Source: RUG11551 sp045586185 (GTDB taxonomy: Bacteria; Planctomycetota; Planctomycetia; Pirellulales; Thermoguttaceae). Taken from it: a DNA stretch of 28,398 nucleotides. The stretch lies in contig JAZMZV010000184.1 in assembly GCA_045586185.1 (NCBI GenBank), forward strand, positions 1 to 28,398, written 5' to 3'. The notes under the pieces are model-generated. The model saw nothing but the letters and a program-made list of their open reading frames with translations. It was not told the DNA's origin and ran no database searches. Each line of letters opens with the position of its first letter. The stretch's first letter is position 1. Of the stretch, positions 7,720-15,425 are shown one piece after another. The position numbers were made by a program, and so were the translations under genes.

Positions 7720-8130
7720 ATGGCTGGACGAAAGAGCAAAATTATAGAAGCGATTCTGATTGTTGTCGGGATTGCTGTTATCGGCGCATTTGTTTCAAGT
7801 ATTGCTATAAGCAGTTACAGATACAGAAAAGAGTTTCGAGAAAACGTCGCGGCTGGCTCTCTTGAAAATTTAGTCAATAAAAACACGCCTCATTATGACG
7901 TGTATTTATTTCAGTCTGGCGAAGAAACCTGTATTTGCTGGATTCGTCCGGTTCCGATACCGCTGCCGGGACTTATATCCGGACCGTCATGTTACATATT
8001 CGACCGGGGCGGGAAACTGATTGACTCCTGTTTTGATATCGGAGAGGATCCCTATTTTTGTAAAAAATGGCTACAGTTCCCCAAATTGGAACAGGTGTCA
8101 GAACCCAAGATTTTATTGGAGAACCTGTAA
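7720..8130 (+). CDS. Single-pass membrane protein of unknown function
   Basis: A 136-residue protein not assigned to a family. After a basic start (MAGRKSKI) there is one transmembrane helix at about residues 9-31 (EAILIVVGIAVIGAFVSSIA), then a soluble domain of about 100 residues with four cysteines (TCICW, SCYIF, SCFDI, YFCKK). With the basic side inside, the soluble domain would lie outside the cytoplasm. GAGG lies nine bases before the ATG. The stop codon is directly followed by the ATG of the alpha/beta hydrolase gene, so the two form a translationally coupled pair. Confidence 0.7.
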   Translation: MAGRKSKIIEAILIVVGIAVIGAFVSSIAISSYRYRKEFRENVAAGSLENLVNKNTPHYDVYLFQSGEETCICWIRPVPIPLPGLISGPSCYIFDRGGKLIDSCFDIGEDPYFCKKWLQFPKLEQVSEPKILLENL

Positions 8131-8793
8131 ATGCAATTCATATTCGTCCCGGGATTAGGAGCCGATTCCAGAATATTCGAAAAAGAATTGTCCTCCCTGC
8201 CGGACAGCGCTGCGATTGATTGGATTGAACCGCTGCCTGTGGAACGGCTGGAGGAGTACGCCAAGCGGCTTGTTCAAACCGTTACGCCGTCGTCTCGATG
8301 TATAGTTGTTGGTCTTTCTTTTGGCGGCATGCTTGCTCCATATATTGCCAAAGAGATTCAGGCGGAACGCTGCATTCTGCTTTCCTCCGTAAAAAGCGGC
8401 AAGGAGTTTCCTCGCTGGTATAGACTTGGGTATCCTCTTTTCGTTTACTTTACCTGGATTGCGTATGTCTTGATTCTATTGAGCAAACTGGCGGCGCTGA
8501 TCGCACTGTTGGCGGTTCCGACGAAATATAAAACGGTTTTTCATCAGTTTCTGCAGTCGCCAACGTGGCGCATGGTTTCGTTTATGAAAATGATGTTCGT
8601 CTGGGCGTATGACGCGTCAAACCGGAACGAGGAGCCGTTTCCCGCCATAACCCAAATTCACGGAGCCAACGACTGGATAATTCCCGCAAAGAATACGAAT
8701 GCGGATTTAATTATTCCCCAAGCGGGACATCTGTTGTTACTGACTCATACGGAAGAATTGCTCAACGCGTTATTAGACGCGGCGAAAGAGTAA
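8131..8793 (+). CDS. Alpha/beta-hydrolase family protein
   Basis: A 220-residue alpha/beta hydrolase. The N-terminus MQFIFVPGLGADSRIF carries the oxyanion-side motif. The nucleophile elbow is GLSFGG (Ser near residue 66), the acid is probably Asp in HGANDWIIP (about 183), and the base is His in PQAGHLLLL (about 201). The cap region around residues 100-130 is strongly hydrophobic (VYFTWIAYVLILLSKLAALI), suggesting membrane contact or a lipid-like substrate. No signal peptide is present. GGAG inside the preceding gene lies nine bases before the ATG, and the two genes abut without a gap. The substrate cannot be deduced; an esterase or lipase-like role is inferred from the fold only. Confidence 0.82.
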   Translation: MQFIFVPGLGADSRIFEKELSSLPDSAAIDWIEPLPVERLEEYAKRLVQTVTPSSRCIVVGLSFGGMLAPYIAKEIQAERCILLSSVKSGKEFPRWYRLGYPLFVYFTWIAYVLILLSKLAALIALLAVPTKYKTVFHQFLQSPTWRMVSFMKMMFVWAYDASNRNEEPFPAITQIHGANDWIIPAKNTNADLIIPQAGHLLLLTHTEELLNALLDAAKE

Positions 8794-9369
8794 GCATTGC
8801 CTCGCCGCCCGCGAGGTGTGCATAACAAACCGACGAAGCCAACAACCATTCTGGATCGCGGACGTCAGTCCGCCGAAGAAAGCCTCACGCAAAGTTCGCG
8901 AAGTTTTTTATTGGTGAACGCTTTGCGGCGGAAGCCTCCAAGAATCTTTTGAACGCGGAAAGCCCGTCCGACCTGCTGGATCGCGGCTGTCTCAGCCGCC
9001 GAAGAAAAAACTCACGCGGAGCCGCGGAGGTGCGGAGGATGTTCGCGAAGAGCGCAAAGAAATGAAAGGCGGTAATGGATCAATAAAAACAATCTTCCTC
9101 TAGAACCGCGTAGCGGTTCAATATTCCTAGCCGTGGGTTTTAACCCACGGAGCGAAGCGAACGGAATTACGCTTCCTTAACAACCGCGTAGCGGTTGAAT
9201 ATGTCTAGCCGTGGGTTTTAACCCACGGAAAAGCGAAAACGACAAAAAGAATATCGTCAAATAACCTTTTCCTTCCTGTCCTCCGAAGGAGGGCGGGAGG
9301 AAAAGGAACTGAAACGATTGGTAGTTGCGAAACAGACGAAAAACGACTTGTAAAACTGCAATCCGTTAT
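8794..9369. repeat. Intergenic hairpin mosaic, no gene seen
   Basis: The 576-bp gap holds a GCGAGGTGTGCATAAC module (8810-8826) and TCGCGG hairpins at 8851-8878 and 8976-9004. A GGCGGAAGCCTCCAAGAATC unit lies near 8932, and an ACTCACGCGGAG...GGATGTTCGCGAAG unit at 9010-9052. Two copies of a double hairpin follow at 9103-9150 and 9181-9228. A pyrimidine/purine hairpin around CCTCC-GAA-GGAGG lies at about 9267-9305. The double hairpin is AACCGC-GTA-GCGGTT followed by CCGTGGGTT-TT-AACCCACGG. Between the two copies the outer pair of the first stem switches from G-C to C-G, keeping the pairing. Confidence 0.72.
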
Positions 9370-9786
9370 TCAGTTGTTCGAGGAAGATGAGTTTGAAGAA
9401 TCGTTAGACGCTTGTTGCTGAAGAAACTCATATTCTTTTTCAATATCCTGTAGCGTATAATTGGTTCCGCAACGTTCAATAACATTTTGAACAGCAGTAG
9501 AAATGAGTTTTTTACGTTTCGCTTCTTCTTCTGGCGTCTCTTTTAGCGTGTAATGAAACCACGTCCAAAGAATAATAATTTCGATAAACCACAAAGAAAA
9601 ATATAGCGGATAATCGCCATCATGGTACCATGACCTTGGATCTGAAGAAACCGTGTCCCATATTCCCAAAAAGTATAATAAATACATTATCACAATAAGG
9701 GTATGGAAAATGAACGCAATGAACGCTATAAACGCCACGCAATTAAACCAAGTAGATGTCTTTTGTTCGTCAGTAGGTATAATCAT
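9370..9786 (-). CDS. Small two-helix membrane protein with C-terminal charged tail
   Basis: A 138-residue protein without a recognised family. Two hydrophobic helices are visible at about residues 14-42 (NCVAFIAFIAFIFHTLIVIM) and 60-80 (LYFSLWFIEIIILWTWF). They are followed by a charged, probably coiled-coil tail (about 83-127, rich in E, K, Q) and a terminal run of Ser and Asn. The charged tail is likely cytoplasmic. The start is well supported: AAAGGAGG, a complete anti-16S match, stands six bases before the ATG. A promoter lies just upstream. Surrounding gaps consist of hairpin modules, so the gene is an isolated unit. Confidence 0.75.
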   Translation of the reverse strand: MIIPTDEQKTSTWFNCVAFIAFIAFIFHTLIVIMYLLYFLGIWDTVSSDPRSWYHDGDYPLYFSLWFIEIIILWTWFHYTLKETPEEEAKRKKLISTAVQNVIERCGTNYTLQDIEKEYEFLQQQASNDSSNSSSSNN

Positions 9787-9821
9787 AATAAACCTCCTTT
9801 GTTAAATTAAACTACATGTGT

Positions 9822-9849
9822 ATTGTATCACAAAAAACTAATAAAGCAA
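9822..9849 (-). promoter_or_regulatory. Promoter of the 9370-9786 gene
   Basis: On the minus strand: TTGCTT (9849-9844), 16-bp spacer, TACAAT (9827-9822). The transcript would start near 9814, about 28 nt before the ATG and just upstream of the strong ribosome-binding site. Confidence 0.6.
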
Positions 9850-9909
9850 TAGCTATGACAAGATAATTATAAAAAAATGACAGAAAATCTGTAACAACGA
9901 ACGAAAAAA

Positions 9910-10263
9910 TTGTTTTTCCGGGAGCTTACGCAACCCGGCTCGCCTAATCGTTACAGTATCTTTTTCTCTCGCCCTCTGTTAGAGGGCAAGAGAAAAAGAG
10001 TGTTTGACGATGCTTATATTATTATTCTCTTATTCCGTGGGTTAAAACCCACGGCTAGAAACATTGAACCGCCTACGCGGTTCTATGCGGACTTCGTTCC
10101 GTCCCGCCAACAACCTCTGCCGCAGCCGAAAACCATTCCGGATCGCGGATAAAATCCGCAACAGGAATAGCTTGACGGCGGAGCCGTCAAGTTGGCCCCC
10201 GGGGACGGGCGCCATCCAGGGGGCGTTTTCGACTAACGCAATACGGTATTTCACCCTTCGAAC
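9910..10263. repeat. Intergenic hairpin modules upstream of the oxidoreductase gene
   Basis: No gene is convincing here. Modules: a degenerate CGAG-type hairpin ending GGCTCGCC (9917-9943). A long hairpin TTTTTCTCT...GCCCTCT-GTT-AGAGGGC...AGAGAAAAA lies at 9961-9996. A reverse-oriented double hairpin is at 10035-10083 and a TCGCGG hairpin at 10139-10165. CTTGACGGC-GGA-GCCGTCAAG is at 10171-10191, a GGGA-loop hairpin plus ATCC at 10194-10217, and the CTAACGCAATACGG unit runs to 10263. 9945-10083 recurs at 26318-26459, and 10126-10263 recurs at 6600-6746. Confidence 0.7.
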
Positions 10264-10281
10264 GTTTTCCCTGTAAACCTC

Positions 10282-10310
10282 TTGCATTTCGTTTTCTTTT
10301 CTTGTACAAT
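10282..10310 (+). promoter_or_regulatory. Promoter of the Gfo/Idh/MocA gene
   Basis: TTGCAT at 10282-10287, 17-bp spacer, TACAAT at 10305-10310, giving a leader of about 70 nt before the ATG at 10387. It duplicates the promoter before the CRISPR remnant, including the downstream GTCCCGGACGGCTTT, which here completes a small hairpin GGACG...CGTCC. Confidence 0.6.
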
Positions 10311-10386
10311 AAGAATCAAAAATAGTCCCGGACGGCTTTTCGTCCAGTTTTTTTCGGTCTTGAACAACCCCTAATATTCAACTGCC

Positions 10387-11811
10387 ATGACAACGCGACG
10401 ACAATTTCTCCAAGCCAGCTCAGCAGGGCTGGTCGGGCTGGCGATGACCAGTTCCAATGCGAAATCCAACGATTATCTTTCTCAACCGCAGGCGAAAGTT
10501 CCTCATTCGATGGGCGCGGACTCGCCGGACGCTCAGCTGTGGGCGAAAGAGGGCAAAGCTATCAAAGCGGCTCTTATCGGCTGCGGCTGGTACGGGAAAA
10601 GCGACCTGTTTCGGCTGATTCAGTGCGGCGGCGATAAGGTGGAAGTTGTCGCGTTGTGCGACGTCGACGCCCAGCGGTTGGAAGAAGCCGGGAAACTGGT
10701 CGCTCAGCGTCAGGCGTCCGGCGCAACGCCCCGGCTGTACAAGGATTACCGCGATTTGCTGTCCAAAGAGACGCTTGACGTCTGCCTGGTCGGGACGCCG
10801 GATCACTGGCACGCCTTGCCGATGATCGCCGCCTGCGAAGCCGGATGCGACGTCTACGTCCAAAAGCCCATTTCCGTTGACGTCGTCGAGGCGAAGGCGA
10901 TGCTCAACGCCGCGCGCAAGCATAACCGCGTCGTTCAGGTCGGAATGCAGCGCCGCAGCACGCCGATTCTCTGTGACGCCAAAAAGAAGTATTTCGATTC
11001 CGGCGAGATCGGGAAAGTCGCCATGGTCAACGTGTTCGACACGTATTCCCGAGGCGTCAGCAAACTTCAGCCCGAACCGGTTCCGCCGGAACTGGACTAC
11101 GAAATGTGGGTCGGACCGGCGCCGATGCGTCCGTTTTTCAACATGCACCAGGTTCGACGCTGGCGGGCGTATATGGAATACGGCAACGGCACGATCGGGG
11201 ACATGGGCGTTCACATGTTCGACATGGCGCGGTGGCTGCTCAATCTTCGCTGGCCCAGCAAAATCGTTTCCGCCGGCGGGATTTACGTTCAGAAAGATGG
11301 CGATCAAACCTATTTCGACACGCAAAAGAGCCTGTTCTTCTACGACGACCTTGTAATGGAATGGTCGCACAAACACTGGAGCGAGCCGACTGACCCGCGC
11401 ATCGGCTGGGGCGCGGAAATTTTCGGCGAACGCGGCACGTTCAAAGGCGGGTCGATGGCGTACGACTGGAAGCCGCGCGGAAAAGGCGTTACACAAGTCG
11501 ATTCCGTTTTGGAATACGAAGCGTACCCGTCCGACGCAACGGAACCGGGTCTGGAACGGCGCAACGCCGGCGCCAACCGCGCTCACATGTGGAACTTCCT
11601 CGCCAGAACCGTTGACCGTCAGCGACCCGTTTCCGATATTGAAGAAGGATACATTTCAACCGCGTGCTGTATTCTGGCGAACATTTCGACGGAACTGGGC
11701 GGCGAGGTCTTGGAATTCGACCCGGACGCCTGCGTCGTCAAAGGCAACGACAAAGCAACCGACAAACTCCGACGCCCGTACCGCGCCCCGTGGAAACACC
11801 CGGAAATTTAA
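10387..11811 (+). CDS. Tat-exported Gfo/Idh/MocA-family oxidoreductase
   Basis: A 474-residue NAD(P)-dependent sugar-type oxidoreductase. It starts with a Tat signal (TRRQFLQASSAGLVGLAM, residues 2-20). The Rossmann fold begins at AALIGCGWYGKSDLF (about 57-71), with ALCDVDAQR at the end of the second strand. The segment LVGTPDHWHALPMIAACEAG is typical. The usual E-K-P motif reads QKP (VYVQKPIS), with the lysine kept. The second domain contains GTIGDMGVHMFDMARWLL, with the conserved Asp and His. Planctomycetes carry many exported paralogues of this type with mostly unknown substrates; no neighbour fixes one here. No Shine-Dalgarno site is seen. The stop codon overlaps the first unit of a heptad repeat (from 11810). 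Confidence 0.93.
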   Translation: MTTRRQFLQASSAGLVGLAMTSSNAKSNDYLSQPQAKVPHSMGADSPDAQLWAKEGKAIKAALIGCGWYGKSDLFRLIQCGGDKVEVVALCDVDAQRLEEAGKLVAQRQASGATPRLYKDYRDLLSKETLDVCLVGTPDHWHALPMIAACEAGCDVYVQKPISVDVVEAKAMLNAARKHNRVVQVGMQRRSTPILCDAKKKYFDSGEIGKVAMVNVFDTYSRGVSKLQPEPVPPELDYEMWVGPAPMRPFFNMHQVRRWRAYMEYGNGTIGDMGVHMFDMARWLLNLRWPSKIVSAGGIYVQKDGDQTYFDTQKSLFFYDDLVMEWSHKHWSEPTDPRIGWGAEIFGERGTFKGGSMAYDWKPRGKGVTQVDSVLEYEAYPSDATEPGLERRNAGANRAHMWNFLARTVDRQRPVSDIEEGYISTACCILANISTELGGEVLEFDPDACVVKGNDKATDKLRRPYRAPWKHPEI

Positions 11812-12162
11812 TTAGTGATTAGTAATGAGTAATTAGTAATTACGCAAAGCGCTGCTCGTTGGTTGTGAGCGGGGCGCTCCGTATACGGATTTTACGGATT
11901 AAACGGATAGACGCCGATTGATTAATGGAAGGCGGTAATGAAGCGAGCGCAGCGAGCGGAATTACGCATTCGCCGTTAGGCGAACAAAACGCCGCGAGGC
12001 GTGCATGCCAAAACGACGCAGCCGAAAAACTTCCCCGGATGGACTCCGCCCTCGGAGTCCTTCTTGACGGCGCCGCCGTCAAGAAAATGCGGAAGCCTCC
12101 AAAAAACTCGAGAACGTGGAAAGCCGCTTCGTCCCGCTGGTTCGCGGATGCATCGTCCGCCT
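11810..12162. repeat. Heptad repeat plus hairpin modules
   Basis: AATTAGT-type heptads run at 11810-11843 (AATTAGT, GATTAGT, AATGAGT, AATTAGT, AATTAC), ending at the reverse-oriented core CGCAAAGC (11843-11850). There follow a GGTAATGAAGCGAGCG palindrome unit (11934-11970) and a GGCGTGCATGCC module (11997-12010). GGACTCCG-CCCT-CGGAGTCC is at 12041-12060, CTTGACGGC-GCC-GCCGTCAAG at 12063-12083, and a TCGCGG hairpin at 12137-12161. No gene or clear promoter for the ankyrin gene is seen. Confidence 0.68.
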
Positions 12163-12204
12163 TGTTATTTAAACTGCAAAGAAAAAACGATTGCAATTTG
12201 ACCT

Positions 12205-14673
12205 ATGAAAAAGCGTTATTCCTTATTGACCGTCTTTATTGTACTAATGAGTCTTGCCGTCGTTTGTTACGGTTCAGAGAGTAATACATACATTCCGTCG
12301 TCGATAAAAAAAGCGCAGGATTCTTTTGGAAAAAGCTATGTCGAACGTTTTGAACGAATGATTCAAACCGGAGAGTTTAATCTTTCGTTCAGTACCCCCT
12401 CGTATCAAAGGGCAACCATTCTTCACTATGCCGCATTAACCGGCGACTTAAATCGGGTTAAAGAGCTTGTAAAACGCGGAGCTGCCATCAATTCAAAATA
12501 CAATTGCCAAAAAAGCGTTTTGCATTATGCAGCCGAAAGCGGCAATCTGGAATTGGTTCAGTGGCTGGTTGAACAGGGCGCAGACGTCAAAGATAAACGC
12601 TATCACATAACCGTCTTGCATTACGCCGCCCTGAGCGGGAATTTGGAACTGGTTCAATGGCTCGTTGAACGGGGCGCTGACCTCAATGCAAAGATGGTCT
12701 TGCATTACGCAGCTCAAAGCGGAAATTTGAAACTGGTTCAGTGGCTCGTTGAGCAGGGATTGAACATTAACGCAATAAATCGTAACGGAGAAAGCCCCTT
12801 CCATTTCGCCGCCCAAAGCGGTTCATTGGAACTGGTTCAATGGCTTGTCAAAAACGGCGCGTACGTCAACTTAAAACACTTATATTATGGAACGGGCGTC
12901 TTGCATTACGCCGCTCAAAGCGGTTCGCTGAAATTGACGATGTGGCTGGCTTTGTATGGTTTGGACGTCAACGCTAAAGACTATTATAAAAGAAACGCCT
13001 TGCATTATGCAGCCATGAGCGGGAATTTGGAATTGGTTCAATGGCTTGCGTCGTTGGGCTTGGAAGTCAACGCCAACACGTTGCATCTTGCCGCTAAAAA
13101 AGGGAATCTGGATGTTGTTCAATGGCTGGTCAAAAACGGAGCTGATATTAATGCAATCGGCGACAATGGAATGACAGCCTTGCATTTTGCCGCTCAGAGC
13201 GGTAATCTGAAACTGGTTCAATGGCTCGTTGAGCAGGGGTTAGACGTCAAAGACGTTGCAAATGGGGGCATTACCGCTTTGAATTACGCCATTGGAAGCG
13301 GCAGTCTGGAACTGGTTCAGTGGCTCGTTGAACAGGGACTGAGCATTAACGGAAAAAGCAGCTATAATATGCATGTTCTAATTAGCGCCTGTGATAATTA
13401 TAATGCGGAACTAATTAAATGGCTGATTGAACATAGCGCTGACGTCAACCTGGTAGACAGTAGAACTTATACACAAAAAACTGCTTTGCATTATGCCGCG
13501 TACTGGGGCGATCTGGAAACAATTCAATGGCTCATTGAGCATGGCGCTGACGTCAATGTTAGAAACTATTGTGGAATGAATGTTTTGCTTTTCGCCGCAG
13601 AAGCAGACAATCTAAACATTATCCAATGGCTTGTTGAACAGGGAATTGACATCAATACAATAGATAATAAAGGAAATTCCATTTTATACTATAGCAATTC
13701 GTTGGAATTGGTTCAATGGGCGGTGGATCACGGCTTGAAATTCAATGCTGAAGATATAAATTCAGCGCTGAAACGCCAGTTAGAGAATCATTTCAATCCG
13801 GAATTAGTTAAGTGGCTAATTGAGCGTGGAGCCGATGTTAACGCAGCGTACGATAACAGTAATAAAGATACAGTCTTGCATCGTGCAGCCGGGAGAGGGA
13901 ACTTGAAACTGGTTCAATGGCTCATTGAACATGGCGCGGACGTCCATGCAAAAAACAACTCACAAAATACCGTGTTACATTATGCCGTCTTAAGCGGAAA
14001 TTCAGAATTGGCGCAATGGCTGATTGATCAGGGATTGGACGTAAATGCAAAAGATAAAGGAATCTCATTTGAAGGAGGAAGAAACTCAAATCTTCAGCGC
14101 GCCGCTAAAAGAGGCAATCTTAAGATGGTTCAATGCTTGATCAAAAATAAAGCGGATATTAATGAAAAGAACGATGAGAATAAGACAGTCTTGCATTTCG
14201 CCGCCGAAAGCGGAAATTTGGAACTGGTTCAATGGCTCATTGAACAGGGATTAGACGTCAATGAAAAAGACGAGTCTGAACGTTCTATATTACATTTCGC
14301 CGCCCTGAGTGGAAATTTGGAACTGGTTCAATGGCTCGTTGAACATGGCGCGGACGTCAACGCAAAAGACAATACCGACAGGACAGTCTTGTTTTATGCT
14401 GTCCAGAGCGATTCTTTAAAATTGGTACAGTGGCTGGTCAAGCAAGGTTTGGACATTCACGCAAAATACAATGCGGGAAGCGCTATCTTACATGACAACG
14501 CTTGTGGACACAATTTTGAAACGCTCGAGTGGCTTGTTCGTCAGGGCTTGGACGTCAACGTCAAGAACATTTATGGAAATACTGCATACGATTACGCCGA
14601 TGATGATGAAAACCCGGAAATGTTGACTTGGTTAGCAGAGCATGGCGGGAAAAGTGGAAAAGATTTGAAATAA
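12205..14673 (+). CDS. Exported protein with about 23 ankyrin repeats
   Basis: An 822-residue protein: signal peptide (MKKRYSLLTVFIVLMSLAVV, cleavage near residue 23), a 45-residue lead, then an unbroken ankyrin solenoid to the end. Units read T-x-LHYAAQSGNLELVQWLVE-x-GADVNAK; I count about 23. Units 4 and 8 lack the usual loop residues before their first helix, and units 14-15 are irregular. The repeats are unusually alike, with QWL in most, which points to recent internal duplication; the DNA repeats too. Ankyrin arrays bind proteins; no enzyme domain is attached. With the signal peptide it should act in the periplasm or outside the cell. No Shine-Dalgarno site is visible. It is AT-richer than the metabolic genes. 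Confidence 0.92.
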   Translation: MKKRYSLLTVFIVLMSLAVVCYGSESNTYIPSSIKKAQDSFGKSYVERFERMIQTGEFNLSFSTPSYQRATILHYAALTGDLNRVKELVKRGAAINSKYNCQKSVLHYAAESGNLELVQWLVEQGADVKDKRYHITVLHYAALSGNLELVQWLVERGADLNAKMVLHYAAQSGNLKLVQWLVEQGLNINAINRNGESPFHFAAQSGSLELVQWLVKNGAYVNLKHLYYGTGVLHYAAQSGSLKLTMWLALYGLDVNAKDYYKRNALHYAAMSGNLELVQWLASLGLEVNANTLHLAAKKGNLDVVQWLVKNGADINAIGDNGMTALHFAAQSGNLKLVQWLVEQGLDVKDVANGGITALNYAIGSGSLELVQWLVEQGLSINGKSSYNMHVLISACDNYNAELIKWLIEHSADVNLVDSRTYTQKTALHYAAYWGDLETIQWLIEHGADVNVRNYCGMNVLLFAAEADNLNIIQWLVEQGIDINTIDNKGNSILYYSNSLELVQWAVDHGLKFNAEDINSALKRQLENHFNPELVKWLIERGADVNAAYDNSNKDTVLHRAAGRGNLKLVQWLIEHGADVHAKNNSQNTVLHYAVLSGNSELAQWLIDQGLDVNAKDKGISFEGGRNSNLQRAAKRGNLKMVQCLIKNKADINEKNDENKTVLHFAAESGNLELVQWLIEQGLDVNEKDESERSILHFAALSGNLELVQWLVEHGADVNAKDNTDRTVLFYAVQSDSLKLVQWLVKQGLDIHAKYNAGSAILHDNACGHNFETLEWLVRQGLDVNVKNIYGNTAYDYADDDENPEMLTWLAEHGGKSGKDLK

Positions 14674-14921
14674 TTATAACTTTTCCGGTATTTCGCGTTA
14701 AAAATACTTTTAGGCGAACAAATCGCCGCGAGGTGTGCATACCAAACCGACGCAGCCGAAAACTATTCCGGGTCGCGGACGAAGTCCGCAAAAGATTTAA
14801 GCCGTAAAGTCCCCAAAGTAATGAAAGGCGGTAACGAAGCGAACGCAGTGAGCGCAGTTACGCTTTGTTTGAAGTGTAAAATATCGTATTGCGTTAGCCG
14901 AAAACGCCTCTAATCAATGCC
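14674..14921. repeat. Hairpin modules between the ankyrin and membrane-protein genes
   Basis: Includes a GCGAGGTGTGCATACC module (14731-14746), a TCGCGG hairpin (GCGGAC-GAA-GTCCGC, 14768-14794), a GGTAACGAAGCGAACG palindrome unit (14829-14865), and a reverse copy of the CGTATTGCGTTAGCC unit (about 14885-14911) whose forward copies lie at 6700-6746 and 10217-10263. Confidence 0.65.
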
Positions 14922-15383
14922 ATGAAAAATTCAGATTTTTTATTGCTGGATTTATCCTTGCTGATATTTACTGCGATATTAGCAGGGATGTCAGTACTGT
15001 TGTTAAATTCGTCTGAGGCGCGATTAGGTGGAGCAACGTTTTTATGCTTTGTATCGCTTATAGCGTCTATCGTTACAGACGTTGTTTATTTGACAACTGC
15101 AAACGTTCTATACAAACCTAAAATTTGGACTGTGTTAGCGCTGCTAAATCTATTTGCTGCTGTGTTTGTTTGCCTACATAATTCATTCAGTCATCCAGTA
15201 GAAATTGTTTTTACAGGCGCTTTTCTGTTTGTATATTTATCGCCGTATTTTTTAACCTTGGGCGTTTTTTGCATTTTTGTATATACGCGAAATAGAGCGC
15301 TGCTTTTTCTTTCGTCTTTATTCGGACTGATTTCATTAATCTGTTGCACGAGACTTATTATTTTAATCGGATACGCCTGCTAA
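14922..15383 (+). CDS. Unrecognised four-helix membrane protein
   Basis: A 153-residue integral membrane protein with no recognised family. Four hydrophobic stretches are visible at about residues 5-28 (FLLLDLSLLIFTAILAGMSV), 38-60, 70-87 and 92-120, and a fifth may close the C-terminus (LFGLISLICCTRLIILIGY). Charged residues are few. The ATG has no Shine-Dalgarno site. The next gene starts 42 bases after the stop with its own ribosome-binding site, so the two may be co-transcribed. Its low GC and hydrophobic make-up resemble the other small membrane proteins in this window (7149-7565, 9370-9786, 20067-20423), but I see no clear sequence similarity among them. Confidence 0.65.
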   Translation: MKNSDFLLLDLSLLIFTAILAGMSVLLLNSSEARLGGATFLCFVSLIASIVTDVVYLTTANVLYKPKIWTVLALLNLFAAVFVCLHNSFSHPVEIVFTGAFLFVYLSPYFLTLGVFCIFVYTRNRALLFLSSLFGLISLICCTRLIILIGYAC

Positions 15384-15425
15384 CGGCGCGCTTATTCCCT
15401 TGTCAAGATTAAAGAAAGGACTGTT

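Noticed and set aside
9910..10276. Short frames in the gap before the oxidoreductase gene
   Set aside because: They translate dispersed hairpin modules that recur elsewhere in other frames and strands.
10420..11586. A 388-codon open frame on the minus strand
   Set aside because: It is opposite the Gfo/Idh/MocA gene and shows no domain, only antisense composition.
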